DNA from: an uncultured Bacteroidaceae bacterium
Lineage (GTDB): Bacteria; Bacteroidota; Bacteroidia; Bacteroidales; Bacteroidaceae
NCBI GenBank assembly: GCA_905234735.1
Contig: CAJOJA010000002.1
Location: forward strand, 62,001-126,000
Length of the DNA stretch: 64,000 bases
Reading direction: 5' to 3'
The notes below the pieces were generated by a model. The model ran no database searches and was not told the origin of the DNA. It saw only the letters and a program-made list of their open reading frames with translations. Positions within the stretch are counted from its first letter, which is position 1, and each line of letters begins with the position of its first letter. Made by a program: the position numbers and the translations under genes. Shown here piece after piece: positions 7,010 through 14,936 of the stretch.

Positions 7010-8695
7010 ATGAAGAAAATTCTTTTCCTCACGCTCGCATCAGCTATGGTGCTGTCGAGCTGCAGTAAGTTGGGCAACCTCACGTCCGACGATTTCAAGG
7101 TAACCCCCACACCTCTGGTGGAACAGGCCGGTGAAGTGCCCGCACAGATTTCTGTCACCATTCCAGAGAAGTACATGAAGAAGAAGGCTCAGGTGACATG
7201 TACTCCCGTGTTGCGCTACGAAGGTGGTGAAGTCAGCTCGCAGAGCGCTACCTTCCAGGGTGAGAAGGTAGAGGGTAACGGTACCAACGTACAGTACAAG
7301 GTGGGTGGCACATACAGTATGAAGGCCAACTTCCGCTACACTCCCGAAATGATGAAGAGTGACCTCTACATGACCTTCCAGGCCAAGTTGGGCAATAAGG
7401 TGAAGGAGATTCCCGACGTAAAGATTGGTTACGGCGTAGTTGCTACCGGCGACCTGCTTTCGCGCTGTCTGAACAATACTTCTCAGTCCACCGACAAGTT
7501 CCAGCGTGTCATCAAGGAGAAGCGCGAGGCCAACATCAAGTTCCTCATCAACGAGTCGAAACTGCGCACCAGCGAACTGGAGAGCGTGGGCATCAAGGAC
7601 CTCGTGAAGGTGCTGAAGGAAATCAACGACAACTCCGAGCGTCGTGCCCTGGAGACTATCGAGGTCAGTGCATACGCCTCCCCCGATGGTAAGTACGACT
7701 ACAACGAGAAACTGGCTGAGAAGCGTCAGAACGTCAGTGCCGACTACCTGAAGAAGGAATTGGCAAAGATTAAGATGAACACCGACATCAACACCCGCTA
7801 CACCGCTGAGGACTGGGACGGTTTCCAGCAGCTCATCCAGGCCAGCAACCTGCAGGACAAGCAGGTCATCCTCTCCGTTCTCTCTATGTACAAGGACCCC
7901 GAGGAGCGCGAGCAGCAGATTCGTAACATGAGCAACATCTACACCGACATCAAGGACGGTATCCTGCCCGAGTTGCGTCGTGCACGCCTCATCGTGAACT
8001 ATAATGTTGTAGGTCGCAGCGACCAGGAAATCCTTAGCCAGTACAAGCAGGATCCCTCGAAGCTGAGCCTCGAGGAACTCATCTACGGTGCCAACACGCT
8101 GGTTCAGAACCCCGCTGAGAAGATACAGTGGAACGAGACCATCACCAAGCAGCACCCCAACGACTATCGTGCCTTCAACAACCTGGCAAGCCTCTACTTC
8201 ACCCAGGGCGACTACGAGAAGGCTAACCAGTACCTGGCCAAGGCTCGTACCCTCAACAGCCGCGCTGCCGAGGTGAATACCAACCAGGCTCTGATGGCCC
8301 TGCGCGAAGGTCGCGTCGGCGATGCCGAGAGTCATCTGGCTCAGGGCTTCGGTGCCGAGGCCTACAACGATGTGATGGGTTCGTACAACCTGGCCAAGGG
8401 TAACTACCAGCAGGCTGCTCAGAGCCTGGGTGAGAGCGCTTCGAATGCAGCTGCTCTGGCTCAGATCATGAACAACGACTATGCGGCTGCCCGCAAGACA
8501 CTCAACGCCATCAAGAACGGTGACGCCACCACCTCTTACCTGGCTGCCGTCCTGGCTGCCCGCACCGGCGATAGTTCGGCTTTGGTCAGCAACCTGCGTC
8601 AGGCCTTCCAGAAGGATAGCAGCCTGAAGGAGCGTGCCAAGAAGGACTTGGAGTTTGCCAAGTACGCCAGCACCATTGCCAGCTTGCTGAATTAA
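7010..8695 (+). CDS. TPR and OmpA-like domain lipoprotein
   Basis: 561-residue lipoprotein: basic start, hydrophobic stretch and lipobox LSSC with Cys18 as lipidation site. Residues about 30-150 are a beta-rich N-terminal region. Residues about 218-300 carry an OmpA-C-like peptidoglycan-associated segment (VSAYASPDG, then YNEKLAEKR). Residues 382-418 and onward form tetratricopeptide-like helices (DYRAFNNLASLYFTQGDYEKA), with an Ala-rich helical C-terminus. Its central half is recognisably related to the protein at 9750-11651 (both have YASP[DE]G and a following long helical segment). Such proteins often accompany type V fimbriae in Bacteroidales. A role anchoring an outer-membrane assembly to the cell wall is inferred. 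It has its own promoter at 6938-6968. Confidence 0.85.
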   Translation: MKKILFLTLASAMVLSSCSKLGNLTSDDFKVTPTPLVEQAGEVPAQISVTIPEKYMKKKAQVTCTPVLRYEGGEVSSQSATFQGEKVEGNGTNVQYKVGGTYSMKANFRYTPEMMKSDLYMTFQAKLGNKVKEIPDVKIGYGVVATGDLLSRCLNNTSQSTDKFQRVIKEKREANIKFLINESKLRTSELESVGIKDLVKVLKEINDNSERRALETIEVSAYASPDGKYDYNEKLAEKRQNVSADYLKKELAKIKMNTDINTRYTAEDWDGFQQLIQASNLQDKQVILSVLSMYKDPEEREQQIRNMSNIYTDIKDGILPELRRARLIVNYNVVGRSDQEILSQYKQDPSKLSLEELIYGANTLVQNPAEKIQWNETITKQHPNDYRAFNNLASLYFTQGDYEKANQYLAKARTLNSRAAEVNTNQALMALREGRVGDAESHLAQGFGAEAYNDVMGSYNLAKGNYQQAAQSLGESASNAAALAQIMNNDYAAARKTLNAIKNGDATTSYLAAVLAARTGDSSALVSNLRQAFQKDSSLKERAKKDLEFAKYASTIASLLN

Positions 8696-8699
8696 TTTT

Positions 8700-8830
8700 A
8701 TAGGGAGTTGAAGGGAAGTTAAAGGGAAGTGTAAATTACAGTTGATGATGTTTCAACCACTCAAATACCGTCCCTTTAACTTCTCTATAACTCCCTTTCT
8801 ATTCCTTTTAACTCCCCTTCTCTTCCTTTT
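8700..8830. repeat. Inverted repeat around the DUF4369 lipoprotein start, arm reused as signal-peptide code
   Basis: An upstream arm at about 8702-8726 (AGGGAGTT, five bases, GAAGTTAAAGGG) and a downstream arm at about 8772-8796 (CCCTTTAACTTC, five bases, AACTCCCT) are complementary at about 22 of 25 positions. The start codon is in the loop. Further CCTTTTAACTCCCC-type units continue the downstream arm and encode the hydrophobic signal peptide. Confidence 0.75.
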
Positions 8831-9569
8831 TTCCTGCGGTCCGCAAAAAGGAAAACTGCGTGTCCGTGGTGAGTTCCAGAACCTCCCGCAGGCCGACCTG
8901 CTGATATACAGCCCCGATGGGGTCATCCCGACCATCGATACCCTGCACATCGTAAAGGGGAAGTTCGACTACCAGACCCCCCTGCCCGACGACGAATCCT
9001 ACTCGTTCGTCATCATCTACCCCAACTTCATGACCCTGAGTTTCATGGCCCATCGGGATTCCGAGGTGCGCATCGAGGGCGATGCCCTCAGCCTGGGCAA
9101 CGAAAAGGTAACCGGGGCCGACTCACTTCTCACCTCCAAAGTCATCCGTGGCAAGTCGCCGCTGACAGTGGGCAAACGACTGCCCCAAACCGACGTCTTC
9201 TCGCTGCGAAAGGGCACTTATACACTGGTCTCCTTCTCTGCGAACTGGCGACACGGAGCGGGCAATACCAACTACTTCATCCGGCACGCACTGGAAACCT
9301 GCCCCGACAGCTTGCGTGCCTTCACGTATTCCTTGGATGTTACGCCCGACGACTATCGGCGTTTCCGGAAGTCAGTCAGCGACACCCTCCGCTGGACATC
9401 CTACTGCGACTACCGCGCTTGGGCAGGCCTCACACTCTCCCGCTTGGGAATCCGCAACATCCCCTATTGGATACTCGTCGGTCCCGATGCCAAAGTCCTG
9501 GCAAAGGGTGGCGATTTCAATCGCGACATTAAGCCCGAAATGAACAAAATTTGGCCAAACAAACTTTAA
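8745..9569 (+). CDS. DUF4369 lipoprotein with thioredoxin-like C-terminal domain
   Basis: 274-residue lipoprotein with lipobox LFSC near residue 30 and a very hydrophobic, Phe/Leu/Thr-rich signal peptide. Residues about 35-130 fit DUF4369, an N-terminal domain found in front of AhpC/TlpA-like thioredoxin folds in Bacteroidota. Residues 140-274 keep the outline of such a fold (VSFSANWRHGAGN, then GIRNIPYWILVGPDAKVLA). The CxxC pair is missing: the site reads ANWRHGAG, so thiol redox activity is unlikely. The start is ATG 8745 or 8748; the TTG at 8742 is not preferred. It lies between the TPR lipoprotein and the DUF3868 protein. Its signal peptide is encoded by a DNA repeat arm (8700-8830). Confidence 0.78.
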   Translation: MMFQPLKYRPFNFSITPFLFLLTPLLFLFSCGPQKGKLRVRGEFQNLPQADLLIYSPDGVIPTIDTLHIVKGKFDYQTPLPDDESYSFVIIYPNFMTLSFMAHRDSEVRIEGDALSLGNEKVTGADSLLTSKVIRGKSPLTVGKRLPQTDVFSLRKGTYTLVSFSANWRHGAGNTNYFIRHALETCPDSLRAFTYSLDVTPDDYRRFRKSVSDTLRWTSYCDYRAWAGLTLSRLGIRNIPYWILVGPDAKVLAKGGDFNRDIKPEMNKIWPNKL

Positions 9570-9591
9570 CGGATGTTAAAGGATGTTAAAT
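9570..9591. repeat. Short direct repeat after the DUF4369 gene
   Basis: GGATGTTAAA occurs twice in tandem immediately after the stop codon. It is one of several unrelated short tandem repeats sitting exactly at gene junctions in this window. Confidence 0.5.
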
Positions 9592-9648
9592 AAAGGGGTG
9601 AAATCTACTTTTTTGTCGAAATATACTTGATATTTGTTGTAAAAATCC

Positions 9649-9656
9649 TAACTTTG
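9649..9656 (+). promoter_or_regulatory. Bacteroidota -7 box for the fimbrial locus
   Basis: TAACTTTG matches TAnnTTTG, 93 bases before the ATG at 9750. A TTTGTTG lies at 9633-9639 but is closer than the usual spacing. No other convincing promoter box was found between here and 56433, so it may drive much or all of the fimbrial genes. Confidence 0.5.
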
Positions 9657-9749
9657 TAGTTTCAATTTATGCGCGTACATATACGTACATAATATATGGT
9701 ATAAAGGATTTTGAATAGCTAAGGGCATTCTGGCCCCGTCGTAAAAGAT

Positions 9750-11651
9750 ATGTTGAGGATAGGTAAGGACATATTAAGAAAGGCAGGATTGGCATTCGTG
9801 CTTGCGGCATTACTCGTACCGGTAGATGCTTATGGGCAGCAACTGGTATTTTCCTTATCCGGAGATGACAATAAAGGGAGGTCCACCGAGACGATGGTGG
9901 CCATTGACGATGTCGCTCTGGGCATGCACGACAACGGCATAGCCAGCCTGCATTTCAGCGTAGCACTTATGGGAGGAAAGTTACCCCGACGGCAGCGTGT
10001 CGTGGTGACACCCCGACTCGTGAGCGATACCGACTCCGTCCTGCTGCCCTCGGTGGTGGTGTTCGGACGTGGGGCCTACTATCGTGCCGTACGTTCCGGG
10101 GTCAACGACAACTCCGAGAACATGCACTACCGCGATCGCGACATACTGACTGCACGGGAATACACCAAGCTCACTCCCTTCGAACCCTGGATGGGTACAG
10201 CAAAGGTGCAGTTTACTGTGGAGCGCCTCAACGGTTGCGACGAGAACTTGGCACACGACAGGCACAGGGCGGTGCCGACGGGCCTGACTCCCCTCCCTGC
10301 CCAGCAGGACCGGCCATACGATACTGCCCAGCAGGACCGTCCGTATGATACGTCGCAACGAAATGCCTTCTCTGCTACGGCCACACCGAGACATTACTAC
10401 CAAAGCACGGCATATATCGACTTCCCGTTGAACAGCACCGTGATTGACCCCAACTATCGCGACAACACCCGTCGCCTTGAGGAGATACGCAGTACCATCG
10501 ACAGCGTGCTCAACGCCGACCGGTCGCTGCTGCGCTACATCCACCTGAAAGGCTATGCCTCGCCCGAGGGCACATATAGCAACAACGAACGGCTGGCCCG
10601 CGAACGTACCAACAGTCTGCGACGCTACATCATCGACAATTTCGACATTCCCGGACGGTTCATCAGCGCCGATTACGAACCTGAGAACTGGGAGGGACTG
10701 CGCGACTACGTTAAAACTTCGCAGTTGCCCGAACGTCAGGCGTTGCTCGACATCATCGACAGCAATCTCGACCCCGATCCCAAACTCGCACGCATTGCGG
10801 AACGTTTCCCACAGACTTACCGATTCCTCCTGGAGAACGTGTTCCCCAAGCTGCGACGCACGGACTATCTCATCGAGAAGGCCCGACCCGAGACTGACAG
10901 CAGTAATCCGGGTGCGGGTGGTGCTACGCCAGTCGGTGCCGCAGCGGTGCAGTTGGCCACGCAGGGTGCCGGAGAAACGGCCTCTATAGCTCGGCCTTCC
11001 AGGAACTTTGCCACGACACCGATGCCCGACGTTACATACAACAACTTCCGTACATATCGTCCGCTCTTTGCGCTCAAGACCAACCTGCTCTTCGATGCCA
11101 TAGCCTGTCCCAACGTGGAACTGGAGGTGGCCATGGGAAAGAAGAAGCGCTGGAGCCTGATGGGCGAGTGGTGGTTCCCCTGGTGGCGCTTCGATGGCAA
11201 CAGTGCCGGCAAACTGAATCAGCACTACCGCAGCGACCAGCGTCCTACCCGGCGTGCCTTCCAGATGCTGATGGGCGGTCTGGAGTTCCGCTACTGGATG
11301 CTGCCGCGATGCAGCGGTGGTCGCCCGTGGCTCACGGGTACCTTCGTGGGACTGTATGCCGCTGGTGGCAAATACGACCAGGAATGGAAGTCGAAGGGCC
11401 GTCAGGGCGAGTACGTCTCGGCCGGTATCTCCATCGGCCATTCGTGGGCCCTGTCGCGCCACTGGAACCTGGAGCTCTCGGCGGCAGCCGGATACATCTA
11501 CACCCCCTTCCGCTACTACGAGGCAGAGTTCGACGATGCCCGCCTCATCTACCGCTACTCGGACAAGAAGCACTACTTCGCCCCCACCAAACTGAAACTG
11601 AGTCTGGTGTGGATTCTGGGTGGCAAAAGCAAGAAAGGAGGTGAACTATGA
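9750..11651 (+). CDS. DUF3868-OmpA-DUF3575 fimbrial-locus outer-membrane protein
   Basis: 633-residue exported protein with a Sec signal peptide ending near AYGQQ. Three parts are visible. Residues about 30-130 resemble DUF3868. Residues about 222-345 are an OmpA-C-like domain (YIDFPLNSTVIDPNY, then GYASPEG at 268-274 and NNERLARERT). Residues about 440-633 resemble DUF3575, rich in alternating aromatic beta strands (ALKTNLLFDA, GEWWFPWWRF) and probably a small outer-membrane barrel. DUF3868 and DUF3575 proteins typically sit in Bacteroidales type V fimbrial operons; having them in one chain is notable. A 27-bp tandem duplication at 10299-10352 gives AQQDRPYDT twice in the linker. The next gene overlaps its stop by four bases (ATGA). 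Confidence 0.82.
   Translation: MLRIGKDILRKAGLAFVLAALLVPVDAYGQQLVFSLSGDDNKGRSTETMVAIDDVALGMHDNGIASLHFSVALMGGKLPRRQRVVVTPRLVSDTDSVLLPSVVVFGRGAYYRAVRSGVNDNSENMHYRDRDILTAREYTKLTPFEPWMGTAKVQFTVERLNGCDENLAHDRHRAVPTGLTPLPAQQDRPYDTAQQDRPYDTSQRNAFSATATPRHYYQSTAYIDFPLNSTVIDPNYRDNTRRLEEIRSTIDSVLNADRSLLRYIHLKGYASPEGTYSNNERLARERTNSLRRYIIDNFDIPGRFISADYEPENWEGLRDYVKTSQLPERQALLDIIDSNLDPDPKLARIAERFPQTYRFLLENVFPKLRRTDYLIEKARPETDSSNPGAGGATPVGAAAVQLATQGAGETASIARPSRNFATTPMPDVTYNNFRTYRPLFALKTNLLFDAIACPNVELEVAMGKKKRWSLMGEWWFPWWRFDGNSAGKLNQHYRSDQRPTRRAFQMLMGGLEFRYWMLPRCSGGRPWLTGTFVGLYAAGGKYDQEWKSKGRQGEYVSAGISIGHSWALSRHWNLELSAAAGYIYTPFRYYEAEFDDARLIYRYSDKKHYFAPTKLKLSLVWILGGKSKKGGEL
10299..10352. repeat. 27-bp in-frame tandem duplication
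   Basis: Two adjacent copies encode the nonapeptide AQQDRPYDT in the linker of the DUF3868-OmpA-DUF3575 protein. The copies differ at a few positions, so this is not a very recent duplication. Confidence 0.8.
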
Positions 11652-12781
11652 GGCGCATAGGTCTTATAGGTCTTATAAGTCTTATGGGACTTATGGGACT
11701 CATGGGACTCATGACTTCCTGCGAGCGCTACGAGCTGGAGAAGTACTATACCGGAAAGGCGAAGGTGCACGTGGACATCGACTGGATGACGGACTTCGGC
11801 GAACGGCCATCGGGCATGACCATCATGCTGGCCAAGGACGGCGACGCCATCACCTTCTCCGACATCACCAACGACGTGGACGGCTACGACTTGAACCTCG
11901 AACCCGGCGAATACAAGATGCTCATCTTCAACCGCACCTTCGGAGAGTTCGGTAGCATGGGCTTCGGACAGACAAAGAGCTTCAACGATGTGTTTGCCTA
12001 CGCCACACAGGAAAAGCGTACCACCGACTTCTGGGATGTGAACGTGAGCTACATGCGTCAGCCGGAGCATATCGGCTGTGCCGTGGACACCTTTACGGTA
12101 CTGCCCGAAATGGTGGACGGTCAGTTCCGCTTCGTGAACTGGAAAGAGAAGATGAACGACGAATCGCAGACGCTGACCATCCAGGAGGTGGTGGAGCCCA
12201 TGACCACAGAGATGGCCATCCGCGTTCGCGTCATAGGGGCCAAGTACATGGCTTCCGTGATAGGCAGCATATCGGGTATGGCAAACGGCTTCTACCTGAG
12301 CCAGGCTTGGCGTCGTACAGAACAAGGCTACCATCTGCTGGACGGCTGGAAACGCTCGGCCCTCACCTTCCTGAACGGCGATACACTGAAGAGCGTGGCG
12401 TACATCAACGACACCATCCGTACCTTCGGTTTGCCGCATGGCAAGGAGTTGGACGAGCAGCGCGACTCCATGAGCAATATGCTCTCGCTCATGTTCACAC
12501 TGATAGACGGCAAGCAGCACGTCTTCCGCTATCCCGTGGGCAAGATGATTCGCTACCGCAATAAGGTGGACACGGACACACCTACGGAGAAAAACACCCG
12601 CGCGGGCTCCTACTTCAGCAAGACCGACGTGACCCTGGAACTGGACCTCATCGTCGATGCCCCCTTCTACGAGGACGAAGAAGTACCCAATCTGCCCTAC
12701 GCCCAACCCTCCGGTACCGGGGCCTTCGATGCCGAAGTGAGCGATTGGGGAGACGACGAGATAATAGATGTACCGATGTGA
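11648..12781 (+). CDS. DUF5119 fimbrial-locus lipoprotein
   Basis: 377-residue lipoprotein with lipobox LMTSC near residue 25. The family outline is that of DUF5119: an acidic start after the Cys (CERYELEKYY), VDIDWMTDFGERPSGMTI, LEPGEYKMLIFNRTFGEFGS and a conserved AYA. These proteins lie in type V fimbrial operons and are thought to be minor or anchor-type subunits; that role is inferred by context. The signal peptide is encoded by six 9-bp repeat units (11657-11710), reading (I/M)-G-L. The start overlaps the previous stop as ATGA, suggesting translational coupling. The acidic C-terminus ends in GDDEIIDVPM. Confidence 0.85.
   Translation: MRRIGLIGLISLMGLMGLMGLMTSCERYELEKYYTGKAKVHVDIDWMTDFGERPSGMTIMLAKDGDAITFSDITNDVDGYDLNLEPGEYKMLIFNRTFGEFGSMGFGQTKSFNDVFAYATQEKRTTDFWDVNVSYMRQPEHIGCAVDTFTVLPEMVDGQFRFVNWKEKMNDESQTLTIQEVVEPMTTEMAIRVRVIGAKYMASVIGSISGMANGFYLSQAWRRTEQGYHLLDGWKRSALTFLNGDTLKSVAYINDTIRTFGLPHGKELDEQRDSMSNMLSLMFTLIDGKQHVFRYPVGKMIRYRNKVDTDTPTEKNTRAGSYFSKTDVTLELDLIVDAPFYEDEEVPNLPYAQPSGTGAFDAEVSDWGDDEIIDVPM
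11657..11710. repeat. 9-bp repeat array encoding the DUF5119 lipoprotein signal peptide
   Basis: Six units of AT(A/G)-GGN-CT(T/C), each read as Ile/Met-Gly/Ser-Leu. They form the hydrophobic core of the signal peptide directly before MTSC. Confidence 0.95.
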
Positions 12782-12944
12782 GGAAAGGTGAAAAATGAAA
12801 GAATGAAAGAATGAAGAATAATATATAGAGAACATGAATTATAGATAATAACCAGCAAAAACCATTACTTACGAAACAGACAGTACATTACTAATGAACA
12901 AGTGTTACAATTATTTTATTATTAACCCAAATAACAAAAAAAGT
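12782..12944 (+). promoter_or_regulatory. A+T-rich leader of the large fimbrillin gene
   Basis: Begins with short GAATGAAA-type direct repeats (about 12795-12816), then an A+T-rich stretch to the ATG at 12945. No TAnnTTTG box was found, so transcription probably continues from upstream and this acts as a long 5' leader. An alternative in-frame ATG at 12894 would add 17 residues that do not look like a signal peptide. Confidence 0.4.
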
Positions 12945-14729
12945 ATGAAAAAGATTTTATTCTTCGCAGCCACAGCCATGCTGTTCGCTGCATGTGCCAA
13001 CGAAGAGGCTCTGGCCCCTCAGACCGCTGAGGTTGCCGCTAATGCCATCTCCTTCGACACGTACACCGCTTCGGCCACCCGTGCCGGTGACGCTGGTGTG
13101 ATGACCACCGACAAACTGAAGGAATTTCAGGGTTTCGGTGTGTTCGCTATGTATCAGGACAATGCGGATTACGCTTCTGCTACTGCTCCTAACTTCATGT
13201 TCAACGAACATGTCTCTTGGACAAGTGGTGCTTGGACTTATCCTATTCTGAAGTATTGGCCGAACGAGACAACGAATGACAGCCAGGCAGACCCCAATCC
13301 TGCTACAGCACCTGCTTTAGACAAGTTGAGTTTCTTCGCCTATGCTCCTTATGTAGCTTTGTCAAACGATGGATCCATGGTAACAAACATAGGCTCTTCG
13401 ACAACTGTAGATGCGTATAATAGTGACCCTGCTGAAAAATCAGGAATCATGAGCTATTCTAAAGAAGACCATGTAGGAGACCCCCTTGTAGAATGGAAGT
13501 TTACTAAACAACTTGACAACAATGTCGACTTACTGTGGGGTGTTGCTCCTCAAGGTTTGAGTTATCAGGCAGTAAATGGAACCACCATCAACACTGAATT
13601 TGGAAAGCCTATTGTAAACATGGTGAAGCCCGATAAGGACCAGAAAATTAAGTTCCTCTTCGAGCACGCCTTGTCTCGTATCAGCCTTAGCGTCGTTTCT
13701 GCTATTGACCAGATTGCAGCTGGTGACGATGGTAATAAGTTCGATCCCGATCAGACCCGCGTGCTGATTAAGTCTGTTGAGATTTATGGTGACTTTGGTA
13801 AGCAGGGTGTTCTGAATTTGAACAATGGTACAGCACATGTTGCTAATTGGATAGCTGAAAGTATTGATAAGCATGATGTTGATGGTGCAAAATTGTTTGA
13901 GATTACTACAACTAATGGTTATATGAATGCTGACCTCCGCTATGTAGATGCACAGATTACTGCAGTAAATGGTAGTGCAGCTAAATTTGCAGAACTTAAT
14001 ACTGGTGTTCTCCCCAGCGAACAGACGCTGTTAGCAGGTGGTCCTGATCCCAGCAAAAAAGTCAAAAATCCAAGCTTTGTATATGGCACAAAACTCTACA
14101 AATATGTCGCTCCAGACTATGTTCTTGCTAAGGGAACTATACCAAGTGGTGCGGCTGTCTATAATAAGGAGGGTGATGACTACATCCGCGTATACGATGG
14201 CTCGGATCCTGCAACTGGATATGAGGTGTCAGGTGCTGAAACAAAGTCTCATTATACATTGGTTGCAACTCCTTCTGACGATACGGATAATAAAATTGCA
14301 AATGGTGCCGAATATTATGAACTGGTGGGCAATGACTACATAAAGAAAACTAATTCAACAGGTGGTGATATCACCGGGGGATCTCCTAATTTTAAATCAG
14401 TTGCTCCAACTGAGGTTACCCCAGCCTATGCTGCAGGTTATTATTACACAAGCCTAATGCCTCGTTACTATATGGTTATCCCGACAGGTGATACCCCCAT
14501 CAAGGTTAAGATTACATACGCTGTAGTCACCAAGGACGAGAAGTTGACTGGCAATATTTCTAACGTAGAAAACGTAATTACGAAGGAGTCTTCTCTGAAT
14601 TTGGAGAATGGTAAGTCTTACAACCTGAAGCTCATCCTGGGCCTGACTTCTGTGAAGCTCGACGCCACCGTTGCCGACTGGCAGGTTGATGGCAGCAACG
14701 AAGTTTGGTTGCCCAAGAACAACGAATAA
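12945..14729 (+). CDS. Large fimbrillin (FimA/Mfa1-like type V pilin), lipoprotein precursor
   Basis: 594-residue precursor beginning MKKILFF with lipobox FAAC. The motif ASATRAGDAG shortly after the Cys matches the Thr-Arg-Ala region where type V pilin precursors are cut by Arg-specific proteases before donor-strand polymerisation. Family blocks include GFGVFAMYQ, ILKYWPNE, KLSFFAYAPYV, KIKFLFEHALSRISLSV and the C-terminal YNLKLILGLTSVKLDATVADWQV, whose last part may serve as donor strand. Residues about 366-492 (14040-14420) look inserted: the DNA is A+T-richer than flanking parts and the text resembles tyrosine-rich modules of the giant proteins. It is the best candidate for the main shaft pilin, because it is longest and followed by a strong hairpin. 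Confidence 0.9.
   Translation: MKKILFFAATAMLFAACANEEALAPQTAEVAANAISFDTYTASATRAGDAGVMTTDKLKEFQGFGVFAMYQDNADYASATAPNFMFNEHVSWTSGAWTYPILKYWPNETTNDSQADPNPATAPALDKLSFFAYAPYVALSNDGSMVTNIGSSTTVDAYNSDPAEKSGIMSYSKEDHVGDPLVEWKFTKQLDNNVDLLWGVAPQGLSYQAVNGTTINTEFGKPIVNMVKPDKDQKIKFLFEHALSRISLSVVSAIDQIAAGDDGNKFDPDQTRVLIKSVEIYGDFGKQGVLNLNNGTAHVANWIAESIDKHDVDGAKLFEITTTNGYMNADLRYVDAQITAVNGSAAKFAELNTGVLPSEQTLLAGGPDPSKKVKNPSFVYGTKLYKYVAPDYVLAKGTIPSGAAVYNKEGDDYIRVYDGSDPATGYEVSGAETKSHYTLVATPSDDTDNKIANGAEYYELVGNDYIKKTNSTGGDITGGSPNFKSVAPTEVTPAYAAGYYYTSLMPRYYMVIPTGDTPIKVKITYAVVTKDEKLTGNISNVENVITKESSLNLENGKSYNLKLILGLTSVKLDATVADWQVDGSNEVWLPKNNE
14040..14420. repeat. Tyrosine-rich inserted segment in the fimbrillin gene
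   Basis: In-frame segment with two tyrosine-rich units (GAAVYNKEGDDYIRVYDG and NGAEYYELVGNDYIKK) resembling AVGDTYYTYN at about 22720 and VVGYYTKDGSGNY at about 45820. Base composition is more A+T-rich than the surrounding fimbrillin gene. Confidence 0.5.
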
Positions 14730-14740
14730 ACTGTAACCTC

Positions 14741-14850
14741 ACCCCCTGCCCCCTCCACAGGGGCGGGGAGTGACAGACGCTCGATACGTGAGGCGGCGGT
14801 CCGCCGCCGCCTCACCTTTCAGGGAAAGAGCCCTGGACCCCTTTAGGGGG
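14741..14850. repeat. GC-rich palindromic repeat block after the fimbrillin
   Basis: Three successive GC-rich self-complementary elements: CCCCCTGCCCCCTCC with CAGGGGCGGGGAG, the perfect hairpin at 14788-14815, and CCCCTTTAGGGGG at about 14838-14850. Together they fill most of the intergenic space and resemble the insert in the WbqC-like gene. Confidence 0.65.
14788..14815 (+). terminator. Strong hairpin, possible attenuator between shaft pilin and downstream genes
   Basis: GTGAGGCGGCGG and CCGCCGCCTCAC form a perfect 12-bp stem with loop TCCG. Only a weak T-run (CTTTC) follows. It may be a leaky terminator or an RNA-stabilising 3' structure that lowers expression of downstream genes relative to the main fimbrillin. 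Confidence 0.55.
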
Positions 14851-14854
14851 AGAT

Positions 14855-14899
14855 ATGGGACTAATGGGACCTATAGGACTTATAAGACCTATACGACCT
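14855..14899. repeat. 9-bp tandem repeat, non-coding copy
   Basis: Five units (ATGGGACTA, ATGGGACCT, ATAGGACTT, ATAAGACCT, ATACGACCT) lie between the fimbrillin and the four-helix-bundle gene. No ORF uses them, showing that the repeat also exists outside coding sequence. Confidence 0.88.
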
Positions 14900-14936
14900 A
14901 TAAAAAAATAATTATTAACTAAAAAGAAAAAGAATA

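Noticed and set aside
12894..12944. Upstream ATG at 12894 as the fimbrillin start
   Set aside because: It would put 17 hydrophilic, Asn-rich residues before a normal MKKILFF lipoprotein signal; the ATG at 12945 is more sensible.
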